Origin: a virus
IMG/VR virus record: IMGVR_UViG_3300036791_000364
Location: 1-41,035 of that record
Direction: 5' to 3' (one strand)
DNA length: 41,035 bases
A model generated the notes under the pieces. The model did not search any database and was not told the DNA's origin. It saw nothing but the letters and a program-made list of their open reading frames with translations. This document shows, piece by piece, positions 1 to 7,238 of this stretch. The position numbers and the translations under genes were made by a program. Position 1 is the stretch's first letter. Each line of letters opens with the position of its first letter.

Positions 1-208
1 AGCAAACCGTCCGATTCCGCTATCAGCAAAAAGGCAAACACGAATGGGTCGACGGCGGCGTGCTAGCCAAAGCGCCGAAGAAAATCGCCGGTCTATCCGC
101 CACCAAAACGGCGACCGGGACGCTTGAACTGTTCGCCCGATACGAAGACGCGTCGGTCGCGCACGTGTGGCAAAACGCCGGCAAGTCCGCGTGGTCGGGC
201 GGCGAAGC
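1..208. repeat. Left copy of the terminal redundancy
   Basis: The first 208 bases are repeated at the right end (40828-41035) in the same orientation. The copies differ at two places: G119 versus C40946 and T125 versus C40952. Both are third-codon positions in the endolysin gene and leave Gly and Leu unchanged. The repeat stops at the window edges, so its true length is unknown. It could be an assembly overlap of a circular or permuted genome, or part of a physical terminal repeat. Synonymous differences favour variation in the sampled population over sequencing error. Confidence 0.95.
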
Positions 209-254
209 CGGCCAGCAAGTCGCTGAATTCGCGCCGCTACCAAAGGCGCCGTGA
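1..254 (+). CDS. Endolysin, C-terminal part (gene continues from 40218)
   Basis: This is the 3' end of the amidase gene that starts at 40218; the codon AAG is split across the joint and the frame stays open. The circular product is about 287 aa. This part encodes the C-terminal domain, with alternating beta-type segments and aromatic motifs such as LELFARYED, HVWQ and SAWSGGE, ending in PLPKAP. The pattern resembles PLL-like or fucose-lectin-like beta repeats, so a wall-carbohydrate binding role is likely but inferred. A GTG at 60 could start a short separate product, but nothing favours that. The stop (252-254) overlaps the next ATG. Confidence 0.85.
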   Translation, partial: QTVRFRYQQKGKHEWVDGGVLAKAPKKIAGLSATKTATGTLELFARYEDASVAHVWQNAGKSAWSGGEAGQQVAEFAPLPKAP

Positions 255-349
255 TGAAAACCGCGCTTGGCGCGATCACGATTTCGGAAGTCGCGCTCGT
301 TGTAATCGCCGTGTTCGTCGTGCTGGCGTACTTCAACGGGTGGGGCTAG
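254..349 (+). CDS. Tiny single-span membrane protein, possible lysis protein
   Basis: This 31-aa frame starts on an ATG that overlaps the endolysin stop by one base. Most of it is one hydrophobic segment (ISEVALVVIAVFVVLAYF) after a short N-terminus with a single Lys, so it should sit in the cytoplasmic membrane. Immediately after the endolysin, such a protein could be a small holin, an antiholin or a holin modulator. Another holin candidate lies at 21843-22091. There is no diagnostic family motif; coding status rests on tight coupling and the membrane segment. Confidence 0.6.
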   Translation: MKTALGAITISEVALVVIAVFVVLAYFNGWG

Positions 350-351
350 CA

Positions 352-477
352 ATGGCGGCCAAAGGCAAAGGCAAACCCAAGCCGGCGTTCGGCGGCAAGA
401 AAGCCGCGCCGTTTACCAAAGGCGGCGGACGGCGAAGCGATTCACCGCGCGACGCCAAGGGCAAACCCAAGCGGTAG
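352..477 (+). CDS. Small Lys/Gly-rich basic protein
   Basis: A 41-aa protein made mostly of Lys, Gly, Pro, Arg and Ala, beginning MAAKGKGKPKPAFGG and ending KGKPKR. The ATG lies 2 nt after the preceding stop. It has no hydrophobic core and is probably disordered and nucleic-acid binding. Similar short basic proteins are common near phage packaging genes, but I cannot name a family. The frame is open further upstream (from 124), but that part overlaps the endolysin in another frame and is not used. Confidence 0.55.
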   Translation: MAAKGKGKPKPAFGGKKAAPFTKGGGRRSDSPRDAKGKPKR

Positions 478-491
478 CCTTTTGGGTCACG

Positions 492-713
492 ATGGCGCTA
501 TCGGCACGACAGCGATCGAAGTTGCCGCCATCAGCGTTCGCGTACCCCGCCCAACGCAAATACCCCGTGCCGACCAAACGGCAAGCCGCCAAGGCCGGTA
601 TCAGCGAAGCCCAACGCCAGCGCATCCACAACGCCGCCAAGTCATACGCCGGGCGGCGCGACACGACCGGGTCGCTTCGCCACGTCGCGAAAGTCGTCGG
701 CCGACGAAAGTAG
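492..713 (+). CDS. Small conserved phage protein with SAFAYPxQRKYP motif
   Basis: A 73-aa basic protein with LPPSAFAYPAQRKYPVPT near residues 11-28, followed by an Ala/Arg-rich helix (AAKAGISEAQRQRIHNAAKS). This motif is familiar from short actinophage proteins, and from stretches inside head-maturation or structural proteins where it precedes a helical segment. The function is not established; a link to virion assembly is a guess from the motif and from the terminase lying downstream. Confidence 0.65.
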   Translation: MALSARQRSKLPPSAFAYPAQRKYPVPTKRQAAKAGISEAQRQRIHNAAKSYAGRRDTTGSLRHVAKVVGRRK

Positions 714-719
714 AACGCG

Positions 720-914
720 ATGGCCCGCCTATTCCGAACGCCCGCCGAAGTCGTGGCCGAACGGCAAGCCGCACCCGGCCAAGACACCGAAGAACACGAC
801 ACGCTCGCCGCCGCCAACGAACCGGCGCCCGAAGCCGGCGAAGCGGACGCCGTCGAACCATCCCAAGACGACAAGCCCAAGCCGCGTCGTCGACGCCCGG
901 ACAAGCCCGCCTAG
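720..914 (+). CDS. Small charged hypothetical protein
   Basis: A 64-aa protein with an acidic, Ala/Glu-rich middle (EEHDTLAAANEPAPEAGEAD) and a basic Pro/Arg/Lys tail (KPKPRRRRPDKPA). It starts 6 nt after the previous stop and is the last gene before the 368-nt non-coding region. It looks disordered and I recognise no family. Confidence 0.55.
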   Translation: MARLFRTPAEVVAERQAAPGQDTEEHDTLAAANEPAPEAGEADAVEPSQDDKPKPRRRRPDKPA

Positions 915-927
915 CCCGACCCGGCCA

Positions 928-980
928 CTATGCATTGCATAGGCACGGCCGCCGGATAGACCGGACGGGTGCCTAGGCAC
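928..980. repeat. Two short perfect palindromes
   Basis: CTATGCATTGCATAG at 928-942 has 7-nt arms around one base, and GTGCCTAGGCAC at 969-980 is a 12-nt perfect palindrome. A further GTGCATAAGC follows at 991-1000. All share TGC-centred half sites with the 1214-1268 element, suggesting repeated binding sites for one dimeric protein. Confidence 0.6.
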
Positions 981-1213
981 GACGGCCCGGGTGCATAAGC
1001 AAAAATCGGTTGGGGGGTGACCCCAAGCCGAGTTAGTCTGTCGGTGCCCCAGCGTCGACCGCGTGGCGCCGCGAAAATAGCCAAAAAACCCCGGAAATGG
1101 GCGGTTTTGGGCCGGATTCGTGCGTCGCGGGCGTCGATCGCGCTCGAATCGTGCGTCGACGGTGCCATCCGCGCTCGACGGGCCGAAACGGGCGCCTTAC
1201 CGCCCCGTGCGCG

Positions 1214-1268
1214 ACCTATGCACGGGCGTCGCACGTGCATATGCACCGTTGGCGCACCGTGCATAGGT
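1214..1268. promoter_or_regulatory. Concentric palindromes, candidate operator or packaging site
   Basis: ACCTATGCACGG at 1214-1225 is matched exactly by its reverse complement at 1257-1268. Between them lies the perfect 12-nt palindrome GTGCATATGCAC at 1235-1246, whose centre is within half a base of the centre of the outer pair. The element ends 14 nt before the terminase start codon. A dimeric repressor or the small terminase itself could bind here; which one is not visible from sequence. Confidence 0.6.
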
Positions 1269-1282
1269 AGGCTTGCGGATCG

Positions 1283-1828
1283 ATGCGGGGTCGCAAACCC
1301 AAGCCCGTCGAACAGCGCCGCTTGGAAGGCGGGTCGGACGTGTCGCATCGCGCCGTCGCGCAACCAATGTTGATCGCCGGCCGGCCGGCGCACGAACTGG
1401 ACGACCCGCCCGACGACCTACCGCTTGACGGCAAGGCGTTTTGGGTGACGACCGTGCGCCGGCTTGTCGAAGTTGGGATGCTCGACCTTGTCGACGAAAC
1501 CGCGTTGCGGATGCTCGCGACGCAATACGCGCGCTGGCGCGAAGCCGGCCGGATCGTCGACGAACACGGCCATTTGACCCACGGCGCCGCCGGCCAATGG
1601 CGCGAACATCCGGCGCTCAAAATCGAACGCGAAGCGCACGGGCTGTTCCTGAAGACCGCCGAACAATTCGGGCTGACGCCGATGGCGCGAACGCGGCTTG
1701 GGCTGGCCGAACTACACCGCCGAAGCTTGCACGGCGAAATGGAACGCACGCTTGGCGGTACCGGCGCGCTCGACGGCGAAGTGGTCGCCGTCGAAGTCGC
1801 GTTGCCGGGTGCGTCTACGCCGGCGTGA
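1283..1828 (+). CDS. terS: Terminase small subunit, P27 family
   Basis: A 181-aa protein starting MRGRKPKPVEQRRLEGG, the signature opening of P27-type small terminases (Terminase_4), with the typical LDGKAFW segment and helical body (LVDETALRMLATQYARWREA). It recognises viral DNA for packaging and hands it to the large subunit. The ATG follows the palindrome cluster; the upstream GGTAGG is only a weak ribosome site. Its stop overlaps the GTG of the large subunit (1825), so the two are translationally coupled. Confidence 0.88.
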   Translation: MRGRKPKPVEQRRLEGGSDVSHRAVAQPMLIAGRPAHELDDPPDDLPLDGKAFWVTTVRRLVEVGMLDLVDETALRMLATQYARWREAGRIVDEHGHLTHGAAGQWREHPALKIEREAHGLFLKTAEQFGLTPMARTRLGLAELHRRSLHGEMERTLGGTGALDGEVVAVEVALPGASTPA

Positions 1829-3273
1829 CGACAGCCGTCCCGGCGCGCCGTTCCGAAGGCCCGCGCGTCCGCCGCTTCGGTTCGAAGTTCATCGTTCAAA
1901 CGAAGGGACGGTGGGCCGGTAAGCCGCTCGAACACGAACCTTGGGAGTCGGCGTTACTCGACGAACTGTTCTTGCTGAACCCCGACGGGTCGCGCGTTTA
2001 CAAGGAAGCGTTGATCGGGGTCGCGCGCAAGAACGGCAAGTCGACGTTGGTCGCCGAACTGGCGTTGTACGGGCTGATGGGAACGGCCGAATACTCACCG
2101 GAGGTTTACGCCGCCGCCGGGTCGCGCGACCAAGCGCGGGTCGTCTTCAATCAGTCGAAAGATTTCGTCGAAGCGTCGCCGCGGTTGCGCGACTGGCTGA
2201 CGCCGCAACGGAATTTCATCACGTGCAAGTCAAACAACGGCGTCTATCGCGTGCTGTCGTCCGACGCCGGCTTGCAATACGGGCTGAACCCGTCGATGGT
2301 CGTCATCGACGAATTGTGGGCGCACACCGACGGCGAGCTTTACTACGCGCTGACGACCGGCCAGCTTGCCCGGCAAAACCCGTTGGTGATTTCGATCACG
2401 ACCGCCGGGTTCGATCGGACGTCGATCTGCTTTGACCTTTACCGCCGCGGGGTCGCGTTGCGCGCCGCCGGCGGGATCGAAGCGATGCGCGCCGAAGGGT
2501 TCCTGTTTTGGTGGTACGAAATGGACGCGGCCGCCGACTACGCCGACGAAACGAAGTGGAAACAGGCGAACCCGTCGGAATGGATCACGGTCGCCGCGTT
2601 GCGTCGCGAACAGCGCCGGTTGCCGGAATCGGTCTTCCGGCGCTTGCATCTAAACCAATGGACCGAAACCCAGACGGCTTGGGTCAAGCCGCACGAATGG
2701 GACGCACTCGCCGGCCGGCCGGTCTTCGACCCGACGGCGCCGGCGTGGATGGCCGTCGACGTCGGCGTGCGCCGCGACAGCGCCGCGATCACGTGGGCGC
2801 AATGGCACGGCGACGACTTGCACGTCGGCCAAGAAATCCTGAACCCACCCGACGAAGGCGACACGTTCGGCGTCGCCGACGTACGTGGCCGTGTGGCCGC
2901 ACGCGCGACGTCGTGGGGGCAATTGCGCGAAGTCGCGTATGACCCGTGGCAATTCCTTGAATCGGCGGAAATCTTGGCGGAGCGTGGCTTGCCGATGGTG
3001 GAATTTCCACAAAACGCGTCGCGGATGTCGCCGGCGTCCGAAACGCTGTACGAACTGATCGTCGAACGGCGGATTGTCCACGACGGCGACCCGACGATGA
3101 AAGAGCAAATCCTGAACGCCGTCATTGCCCCGACCGAACGCGGCGGCTGGCGAATATCGAAGCGGCGATCGCGGGAAAAGATTGACGGGTGCGTCAGCCT
3201 TGCGATGTGCGTCGACCGTGCCGTTACGATGCGAAACGCACGGCCGCCGCGGCGCACCGTCCACATCAGCTAG
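1825..3273 (+). CDS. terL: Terminase large subunit (ATPase and nuclease)
   Basis: A 482-aa packaging motor of the Terminase_1 type. The ATPase part shows Walker A GVARKNGKST (residues 65-74) and Walker B MVVIDE (158-163). The nuclease part shows acidic residues in AVDVGVRRDSAA (D312, D318), YDPWQF (D373) and EKIDGCVSLA (D454), which fit an RNase H-like nuclease. The GTG at 1825 is chosen because it overlaps the small subunit stop and gives a normal family length; the open frame extends back to 1441 only as a shadow of that gene. Confidence 0.93.
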   Translation: MTTAVPARRSEGPRVRRFGSKFIVQTKGRWAGKPLEHEPWESALLDELFLLNPDGSRVYKEALIGVARKNGKSTLVAELALYGLMGTAEYSPEVYAAAGSRDQARVVFNQSKDFVEASPRLRDWLTPQRNFITCKSNNGVYRVLSSDAGLQYGLNPSMVVIDELWAHTDGELYYALTTGQLARQNPLVISITTAGFDRTSICFDLYRRGVALRAAGGIEAMRAEGFLFWWYEMDAAADYADETKWKQANPSEWITVAALRREQRRLPESVFRRLHLNQWTETQTAWVKPHEWDALAGRPVFDPTAPAWMAVDVGVRRDSAAITWAQWHGDDLHVGQEILNPPDEGDTFGVADVRGRVAARATSWGQLREVAYDPWQFLESAEILAERGLPMVEFPQNASRMSPASETLYELIVERRIVHDGDPTMKEQILNAVIAPTERGGWRISKRRSREKIDGCVSLAMCVDRAVTMRNARPPRRTVHIS

Positions 3274-3285
3274 TCGGGTTCATAG

Positions 3286-3307
3286 GCGAAGCGCGCCCAC
3301 GCTTCGC
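3286..3307 (+). other. Hairpin between large terminase and portal genes
   Basis: GCGAAGCG (3286-3293) pairs perfectly with CGCTTCGC (3300-3307) around a 6-nt loop, 12 nt after the large terminase stop. There is no U-tract. It may tune expression or stability between terminase and portal rather than end transcription. The portal ribosome site GGGGAGG follows at 3342-3348. Confidence 0.4.
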
Positions 3308-3352
3308 GGCACATCGCCGGCGATCGGAAAATTTACTCGCCGGGGAGGCCCG

Positions 3353-4951
3353 ATGCCACCAACCGCGCCGGAAGATTGGCTTACGTACCTAGAGCCGAAG
3401 CTGGACGACCAAATCGAAGACATCCAAGAACCCGGCAACTACTACAACGGGCAACAACGGCTGGCGTTCGCGACCCAAAAGTTCAAGGAAGCGTTCGCGC
3501 GCTTCTACAGCCCACTTGCGAACAACTGGATGAAAATCGTCGTCGACGCGCCCGTGTCCCGGATGGAAATCCAAGGGTTTCGGTTCGATTCCGACACGAC
3601 GAAGAACACGTGGGAACTGGACGCCGACGCCGACGCGTGGAAGATGTGGCAAGCGAACAACTTCGACGCCACAAGTCGGATGGTTCACATCGACGCGTGC
3701 AAGCTTGGCGTGTCATACGTCCTAGTCGCGCCGCCCGACCCACACGACCCCTACAACAGCGCGCCGGTTATGACCGGCGAACACGCGTCGCAATGCTTTG
3801 TGTTGCCCGACCCGTCGAACCCGAACAAGCGGCTTGCCGCGATCAAGCGGTGGGCTGACGATTGGGACAACCACGCGTACGCAACCGTGTATCTCGGCGA
3901 TTCGCTGACGCAATTCAGGTCCGCCAAGCCGTTGCAAACCGCCAGCCGCGCCGGCGCCGGCGACGCGCTCGACCTAATCATCTACACCGCCGCCGGCGAA
4001 CCGATTTCGGTTCCGTCGACGATGAACAAGGTCGCGTGGCAACAGATCGGCGAGTCGGGCAACCCGATCGGGGTCGTCCCGATGGTCGCGATCCTGAACA
4101 ACCCCGACTTGCTCGACGGCGGGACGTCCGACCTTGACACCGCGATCCCGATTCAAGACGCCGTCAACAAGTTTTGCCTTGACATGCAACTTTCTAGTGA
4201 ATTCCACGCCTATCCGCAACGCTACGCGACCGGGTGGGAACGCGCCGTCGACGATCAAGGCAACGAACTGACCGGCCGCCAAGTCGAAGTGATGTTGTCG
4301 GCGACGCGGATGATTCGCGCCGAATCCAAGGAAACGACGTTCGGCCAGTTCACGTCGGGGGACGTCAACAACTACGTCTTGCCGATCGAGCTTTACATCG
4401 ACCATTTGGCCGCGACGTCACAAACGCCGGCCTATTACCTCAAAGGCAAGATGGCGAACTTGTCGGCCGACGCGATGCACGCCGCCGACCAAGGTCTAGT
4501 CGACCGCGTCAACAGCAAAATCTTGACGTACTCCGACGCGTGGGAGGAAGTGATGCGGACGGCGTTCCTTGCGACCAACGACCAAGTCCGCGGGCACGCG
4601 AAGTCGGCCGAAGTGATTTGGGCCGACCCCGAATCGAAGTCGCTGGCGGTCGTCGTCCAAGCCGCGGTGCAAATGCGCAATTCGCTGAACGTGCCGATCG
4701 AAATGGCTTGGGAAATGTTGGGTTGGTCGCCGCAAAAGATTCGCCAAGCGCGGGACATGATGGGATTGCCGCCGGGTGGTCCAAAGGGCGCCGCGACGCC
4801 GCCCGCGCCGGCGCTGCTTGGCCCGGACGGCAAGCCGGTCGCGCCCGTCAACCCGGCTGCGTTCGCGACCCAACAGAACAACGCCAACCCGCAACCGAAC
4901 GCGTCACCCGCGGCGCCGGCCGCGTTCCCGCAAAACCGCCAAATCTTCTAA
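3353..4951 (+). CDS. Portal protein, SPP1 gp6-like
   Basis: A 532-aa portal that forms the dodecameric ring for DNA entry and tail attachment. The order of segments fits SPP1-type portals: an N-terminal helical part (YYNGQQRLAFATQKFKEAF), the core FYSPLANNWMKIVVDAPVSR, the ...IPIQDAVNKFCLDMQLSSEFHAY... helices, TPAYYLKGKMANLSADA, and a long C-terminal helical and Pro/Ala/Gln-rich tail. The ATG at 3353 has GGGGAGG five bases upstream. No MuF-type head protein or maturation protease follows, which is unusual for this arrangement. Confidence 0.9.
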   Translation: MPPTAPEDWLTYLEPKLDDQIEDIQEPGNYYNGQQRLAFATQKFKEAFARFYSPLANNWMKIVVDAPVSRMEIQGFRFDSDTTKNTWELDADADAWKMWQANNFDATSRMVHIDACKLGVSYVLVAPPDPHDPYNSAPVMTGEHASQCFVLPDPSNPNKRLAAIKRWADDWDNHAYATVYLGDSLTQFRSAKPLQTASRAGAGDALDLIIYTAAGEPISVPSTMNKVAWQQIGESGNPIGVVPMVAILNNPDLLDGGTSDLDTAIPIQDAVNKFCLDMQLSSEFHAYPQRYATGWERAVDDQGNELTGRQVEVMLSATRMIRAESKETTFGQFTSGDVNNYVLPIELYIDHLAATSQTPAYYLKGKMANLSADAMHAADQGLVDRVNSKILTYSDAWEEVMRTAFLATNDQVRGHAKSAEVIWADPESKSLAVVVQAAVQMRNSLNVPIEMAWEMLGWSPQKIRQARDMMGLPPGGPKGAATPPAPALLGPDGKPVAPVNPAAFATQQNNANPQPNASPAAPAAFPQNRQIF

Positions 4952-5096
4952 CCCAAACGTGCATCGTCGGCACACTTGCGCGCTCGAGCGTTGCGGTTCG
5001 CGGGTAAGTGCCATAAGCGCAATCGCACCCGGGTATTGCACGTGGCACACAAGCGATTCTGTTGACATACGCCGGTATCATCGGCGGCGGTAAGGC
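4952..5096. promoter_or_regulatory. Structured spacer ahead of the scaffold gene
   Basis: This 145-nt gap contains ACGTGCATCGTCGGC (4957-4971), whose exact reverse complement occurs at 22621-22635 ahead of the Cro-like gene, the palindrome CGCTCGAGCG (4981-4990), and several GTGC/GCAC half sites. A TTGACA near 5062 has no convincing -10 box at the usual distance. Possible roles are a capsid promoter or a binding site for the phage regulators. Confidence 0.45.
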
Positions 5097-5624
5097 GTGG
5101 CCGATCCAACGACTTCCACCGGGCAGACGCCCGACGACGACGACCCGCTAGACGCGGGCGAAGGGACGACCCCGGATCAACGCACGGATGACGACGACGG
5201 GCTGACGGGATTCTCACCCGAAGCCCAAGCCGAAATCCATCGATTGCGTGGCGAAGCCAAAAAGACACGTCTTGAACGGAACGAATTGCGTGGCCGGGTC
5301 CGTGAATTCGAAGACCGGGACAAATCAGAGGAACAACGCCGCCAAGAACAGTCGGCCGCCGCTGAAAAACGCGCGGCTGACGCCGAAGCGCGATTGCTCC
5401 AATACGAAGTCGCGGCCGAATTCGGGATTTCAAAACACGCGGGACGACTCAAAGGCGACACGCGCGAAGCGTTGGTCGAAGACGCCAAGGCGTTGCAAAA
5501 GGAATTCGGGCTATCTGACGCCGACAACGGCGCCGGCCGTCCCGATTTCTCTAGTGGCGTGCGGCGTCCCGTTCGACGGCCGCCGACGATGAACGACGTA
5601 ATTCGTCAAGCCGCCGGGCGCTAG
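5097..5624 (+). CDS. Scaffold-like capsid assembly protein
   Basis: A 175-aa acidic and coiled-coil protein. The first 35 residues are Asp/Thr-rich. Residues around 45-105 form a long charged helix (EIHRLRGEAKKTRLERNELR and following), and the C-terminus is basic (RRPVRRPPTMNDVIRQAAGR), where scaffolds commonly contact capsid protein. Together with its place between portal and capsid, this fits a scaffolding protein. The GTG start at 5097 has a poor ribosome site (GGTAAGG). Confidence 0.75.
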   Translation: MADPTTSTGQTPDDDDPLDAGEGTTPDQRTDDDDGLTGFSPEAQAEIHRLRGEAKKTRLERNELRGRVREFEDRDKSEEQRRQEQSAAAEKRAADAEARLLQYEVAAEFGISKHAGRLKGDTREALVEDAKALQKEFGLSDADNGAGRPDFSSGVRRPVRRPPTMNDVIRQAAGR

Positions 5625-5656
5625 TTACCGATCGCCCAACATAGGGAGTTTCCGCC

Positions 5657-5935
5657 ATGTCTGAGGCTGACGCCGCCACGGCGGCCGAATCCACCGAAGA
5701 CGCCGAAGCCCGCGGGTTCGTGGGTGACGCCGACCCACGTGACCGTGACGAATACGCGTTGACGTCTGGACCCGAATCGCCGTCGGCCGCCGAAACGCAA
5801 GCCGAAGCCCGCGTGGCCGAAGCCCAAGCGCACCTAGACGAAATCAAAGCCAACGTGCAAAGCCGCGGCGCCGGCGCCAAGGAAGCGCACGCCGAACACA
5901 AAGCCGCCCGGCAAACGCGGCGCGGGGAGTCATAA
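5657..5935 (+). CDS. Small acidic protein before the capsid gene
   Basis: A 92-aa protein with AGGGAG upstream of its ATG. It is acidic and Ala/Glu-rich, then helical (AAETQAEARVAEAQAHLDEI), then basic (EHKAARQTRRGES). Low-complexity composition prevents family assignment. Its position 3 nt before the capsid start suggests a head role such as accessory scaffold or decoration, but this is inferred. Confidence 0.6.
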   Translation: MSEADAATAAESTEDAEARGFVGDADPRDRDEYALTSGPESPSAAETQAEARVAEAQAHLDEIKANVQSRGAGAKEAHAEHKAARQTRRGES

Positions 5936-5938
5936 GCG

Positions 5939-6907
5939 ATGGCCTACAACAACCAACTGTCGCGCACCGACATTGCGCCACTTATCCCCGAAGACGTACT
6001 AGAGACATTTCTGACCGCGTTGACCGACACGTCGGTCGCGCTGTCGTCATTCCAAAGGGTTCCGGTCGCGCAATCCCAAACGCGGTTCCCGATTCTCTCC
6101 GCGCTGCCCGTCGCCTATTGGGTTAGCGGCGACACCGGCCTAAAACAGACGACCGAAGTGGCGTGGGGCAACAAGTATCTGAACGTCGAAGAACTGGCCG
6201 CAATTGCCCCGATCCCGGAATCGGTTCTCGACGACTTGGCCGACGCCGGCGTCGGCGGCGGAATCGACGTTTGGGCACAAATCCAACCGACGGTCGTCGC
6301 CGTAATGGCGCGCGTGCTCGACCAAGCCATCTTTTTCGGCGTCAACGCGCCGGCGTCGTTCCCGCAAAACATCATGGCCGCGTGCGTCGCGGCTGGCAAC
6401 ACTCACACCGAAGGCGCCGCCCAAGCCGCCGGCGGTATCCAAGACGACCTTGACCAAGCGATCGGGACGCTTGAACTGGACGGGTACGACTTCGACCGGA
6501 TCGTCGCCGCCCGCTCGTTGCGCGGCAAGCTACGGCGCGCCCGTAACACGCTCGGCGACCGTCTAAGCGGGCTGAACCCCGACCTAACCGAATACCTTGG
6601 GCAACCGATCGTCTACCCGATGCGCGGGTTGTTCCCGACGGTGGCGGGCGGCACGTCACCCGAAGCGTTCGTCGGCGAATTCCAAGATCAATTCGTCGTC
6701 GGGCTTCGGCGTGACATTTCGGTCAAGTTCCTTGACCAAGCGGTGATTCAGGACAACACCGGGGCGATCATCTACAACCTGCCGCAACAGGACATGGTTG
6801 CGATGCGGTTCACGATGCGCGTCGGCTGGCAGGTCGCAAACCAAATCAACTTCGACCAACCGACCACGGCGAACCGCTATCCCGCGGCGACGCTGATGTT
6901 GGTGTAA
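5939..6907 (+). CDS. Major capsid protein, HK97 fold
   Basis: A 322-aa protein that matches the HK97-type capsid family without a long N-terminal delta domain. Recognisable parts are the N-terminal arm (NQLSRTDIAPLIPEDVLETF), the strand/loop VSGDTGLKQTTEVAWG, the spine helix DVWAQIQPTVVAVMARVLDQ, GYDFDRIVAARSLRGKLRRA, and the late DNTGAIIYNLPQQDMVAMRF followed by RVGWQVANQINF. GGGGAG lies before the ATG. The absence of a recognisable protease fits the separate scaffold at 5097. Confidence 0.9.
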   Translation: MAYNNQLSRTDIAPLIPEDVLETFLTALTDTSVALSSFQRVPVAQSQTRFPILSALPVAYWVSGDTGLKQTTEVAWGNKYLNVEELAAIAPIPESVLDDLADAGVGGGIDVWAQIQPTVVAVMARVLDQAIFFGVNAPASFPQNIMAACVAAGNTHTEGAAQAAGGIQDDLDQAIGTLELDGYDFDRIVAARSLRGKLRRARNTLGDRLSGLNPDLTEYLGQPIVYPMRGLFPTVAGGTSPEAFVGEFQDQFVVGLRRDISVKFLDQAVIQDNTGAIIYNLPQQDMVAMRFTMRVGWQVANQINFDQPTTANRYPAATLMLV

Positions 6908-6919
6908 CGGACCACCAAC

Positions 6920-6959
6920 GGCCGGCGTCGCGCAAGTTCTCTCCTACGCGGCGTCGGCC
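6920..6959 (+). terminator. Terminator-like hairpin after the capsid gene
   Basis: Positions 6920-6932 pair with 6947-6959 over 13 bp, two of which are G.U in RNA, with a 14-nt loop. It begins 13 nt after the capsid stop. There is no run of U after it, so it may be a partial terminator or a 3'-end stabiliser that keeps capsid mRNA more abundant than the downstream connector genes. Confidence 0.45.
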
Positions 6960-6974
6960 CGGGTTCTCGGGCAC

Positions 6975-7238
6975 GTGACCGAATACATCCCACCGCTTTA
7001 CGACCACGCCTTAGACCAAGGCGAAGCCGACCGCAACCTGCTGTGGAAACAACAGCTTGCGAACCGCTACGCGTACCGGGCGCAAATGCTGACGGCGCTC
7101 GCCGGCGACCCCGTCCGGGCGGTGATGCTCGTTGACAAGTTCCAACCGTGGCAGGACTTCGCGGCCGATATGGCGATGCCGTGGACGCCCGACGACGAAG
7201 AATCGGTCCCGCCGACCAATCAGGACTTGAACTTGTGA
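6975..7238 (+). CDS. Small hypothetical head-connector region protein
   Basis: An 87-aa protein beginning (GTG)TEYIPPLYDHALDQGEADRN, with a helical middle and an acidic C-terminus (TPDDEESVPPTNQDLNL). I recognise no domain. It lies between capsid and head-tail connector genes and its stop overlaps the next start by 4 nt, so a head role is plausible. Confidence 0.6.
   Translation: MTEYIPPLYDHALDQGEADRNLLWKQQLANRYAYRAQMLTALAGDPVRAVMLVDKFQPWQDFAADMAMPWTPDDEESVPPTNQDLNL

Larger units (their letters stand above)
915..1282. promoter_or_regulatory. Long palindrome-rich non-coding region ahead of the terminase
   Basis: No convincing gene lies in these 368 nt. They hold CTATGCATTGCATAG (928-942), GTGCCTAGGCAC (969-980), a TTGGGG/CCCCAA stem (1010-1015 with 1021-1026), the segment CCCCGGAAATGGGCGG (1089-1104) that recurs in slightly altered form near 22515, and the nested palindromes at 1214-1268. 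A position directly before the small terminase gene is classic for a cos or pac site and for a late promoter. No standard -35/-10 pair stands out, so the exact role is open. Confidence 0.6.

Noticed and set aside
1017-1373. 118-aa open frame ahead of the terminase
   Set aside because: It runs through palindromic non-coding DNA and into the small terminase in another frame, with no ribosome site or domain.
1441-1824. N-terminal extension of the large terminase
   Set aside because: The frame is open but lies inside the small terminase in another frame; family length and the overlapping GTG support 1825.
5062-5095. Consensus promoter ahead of the scaffold gene
   Set aside because: TTGACA is present, but no acceptable -10 sequence lies 16-18 nt downstream.
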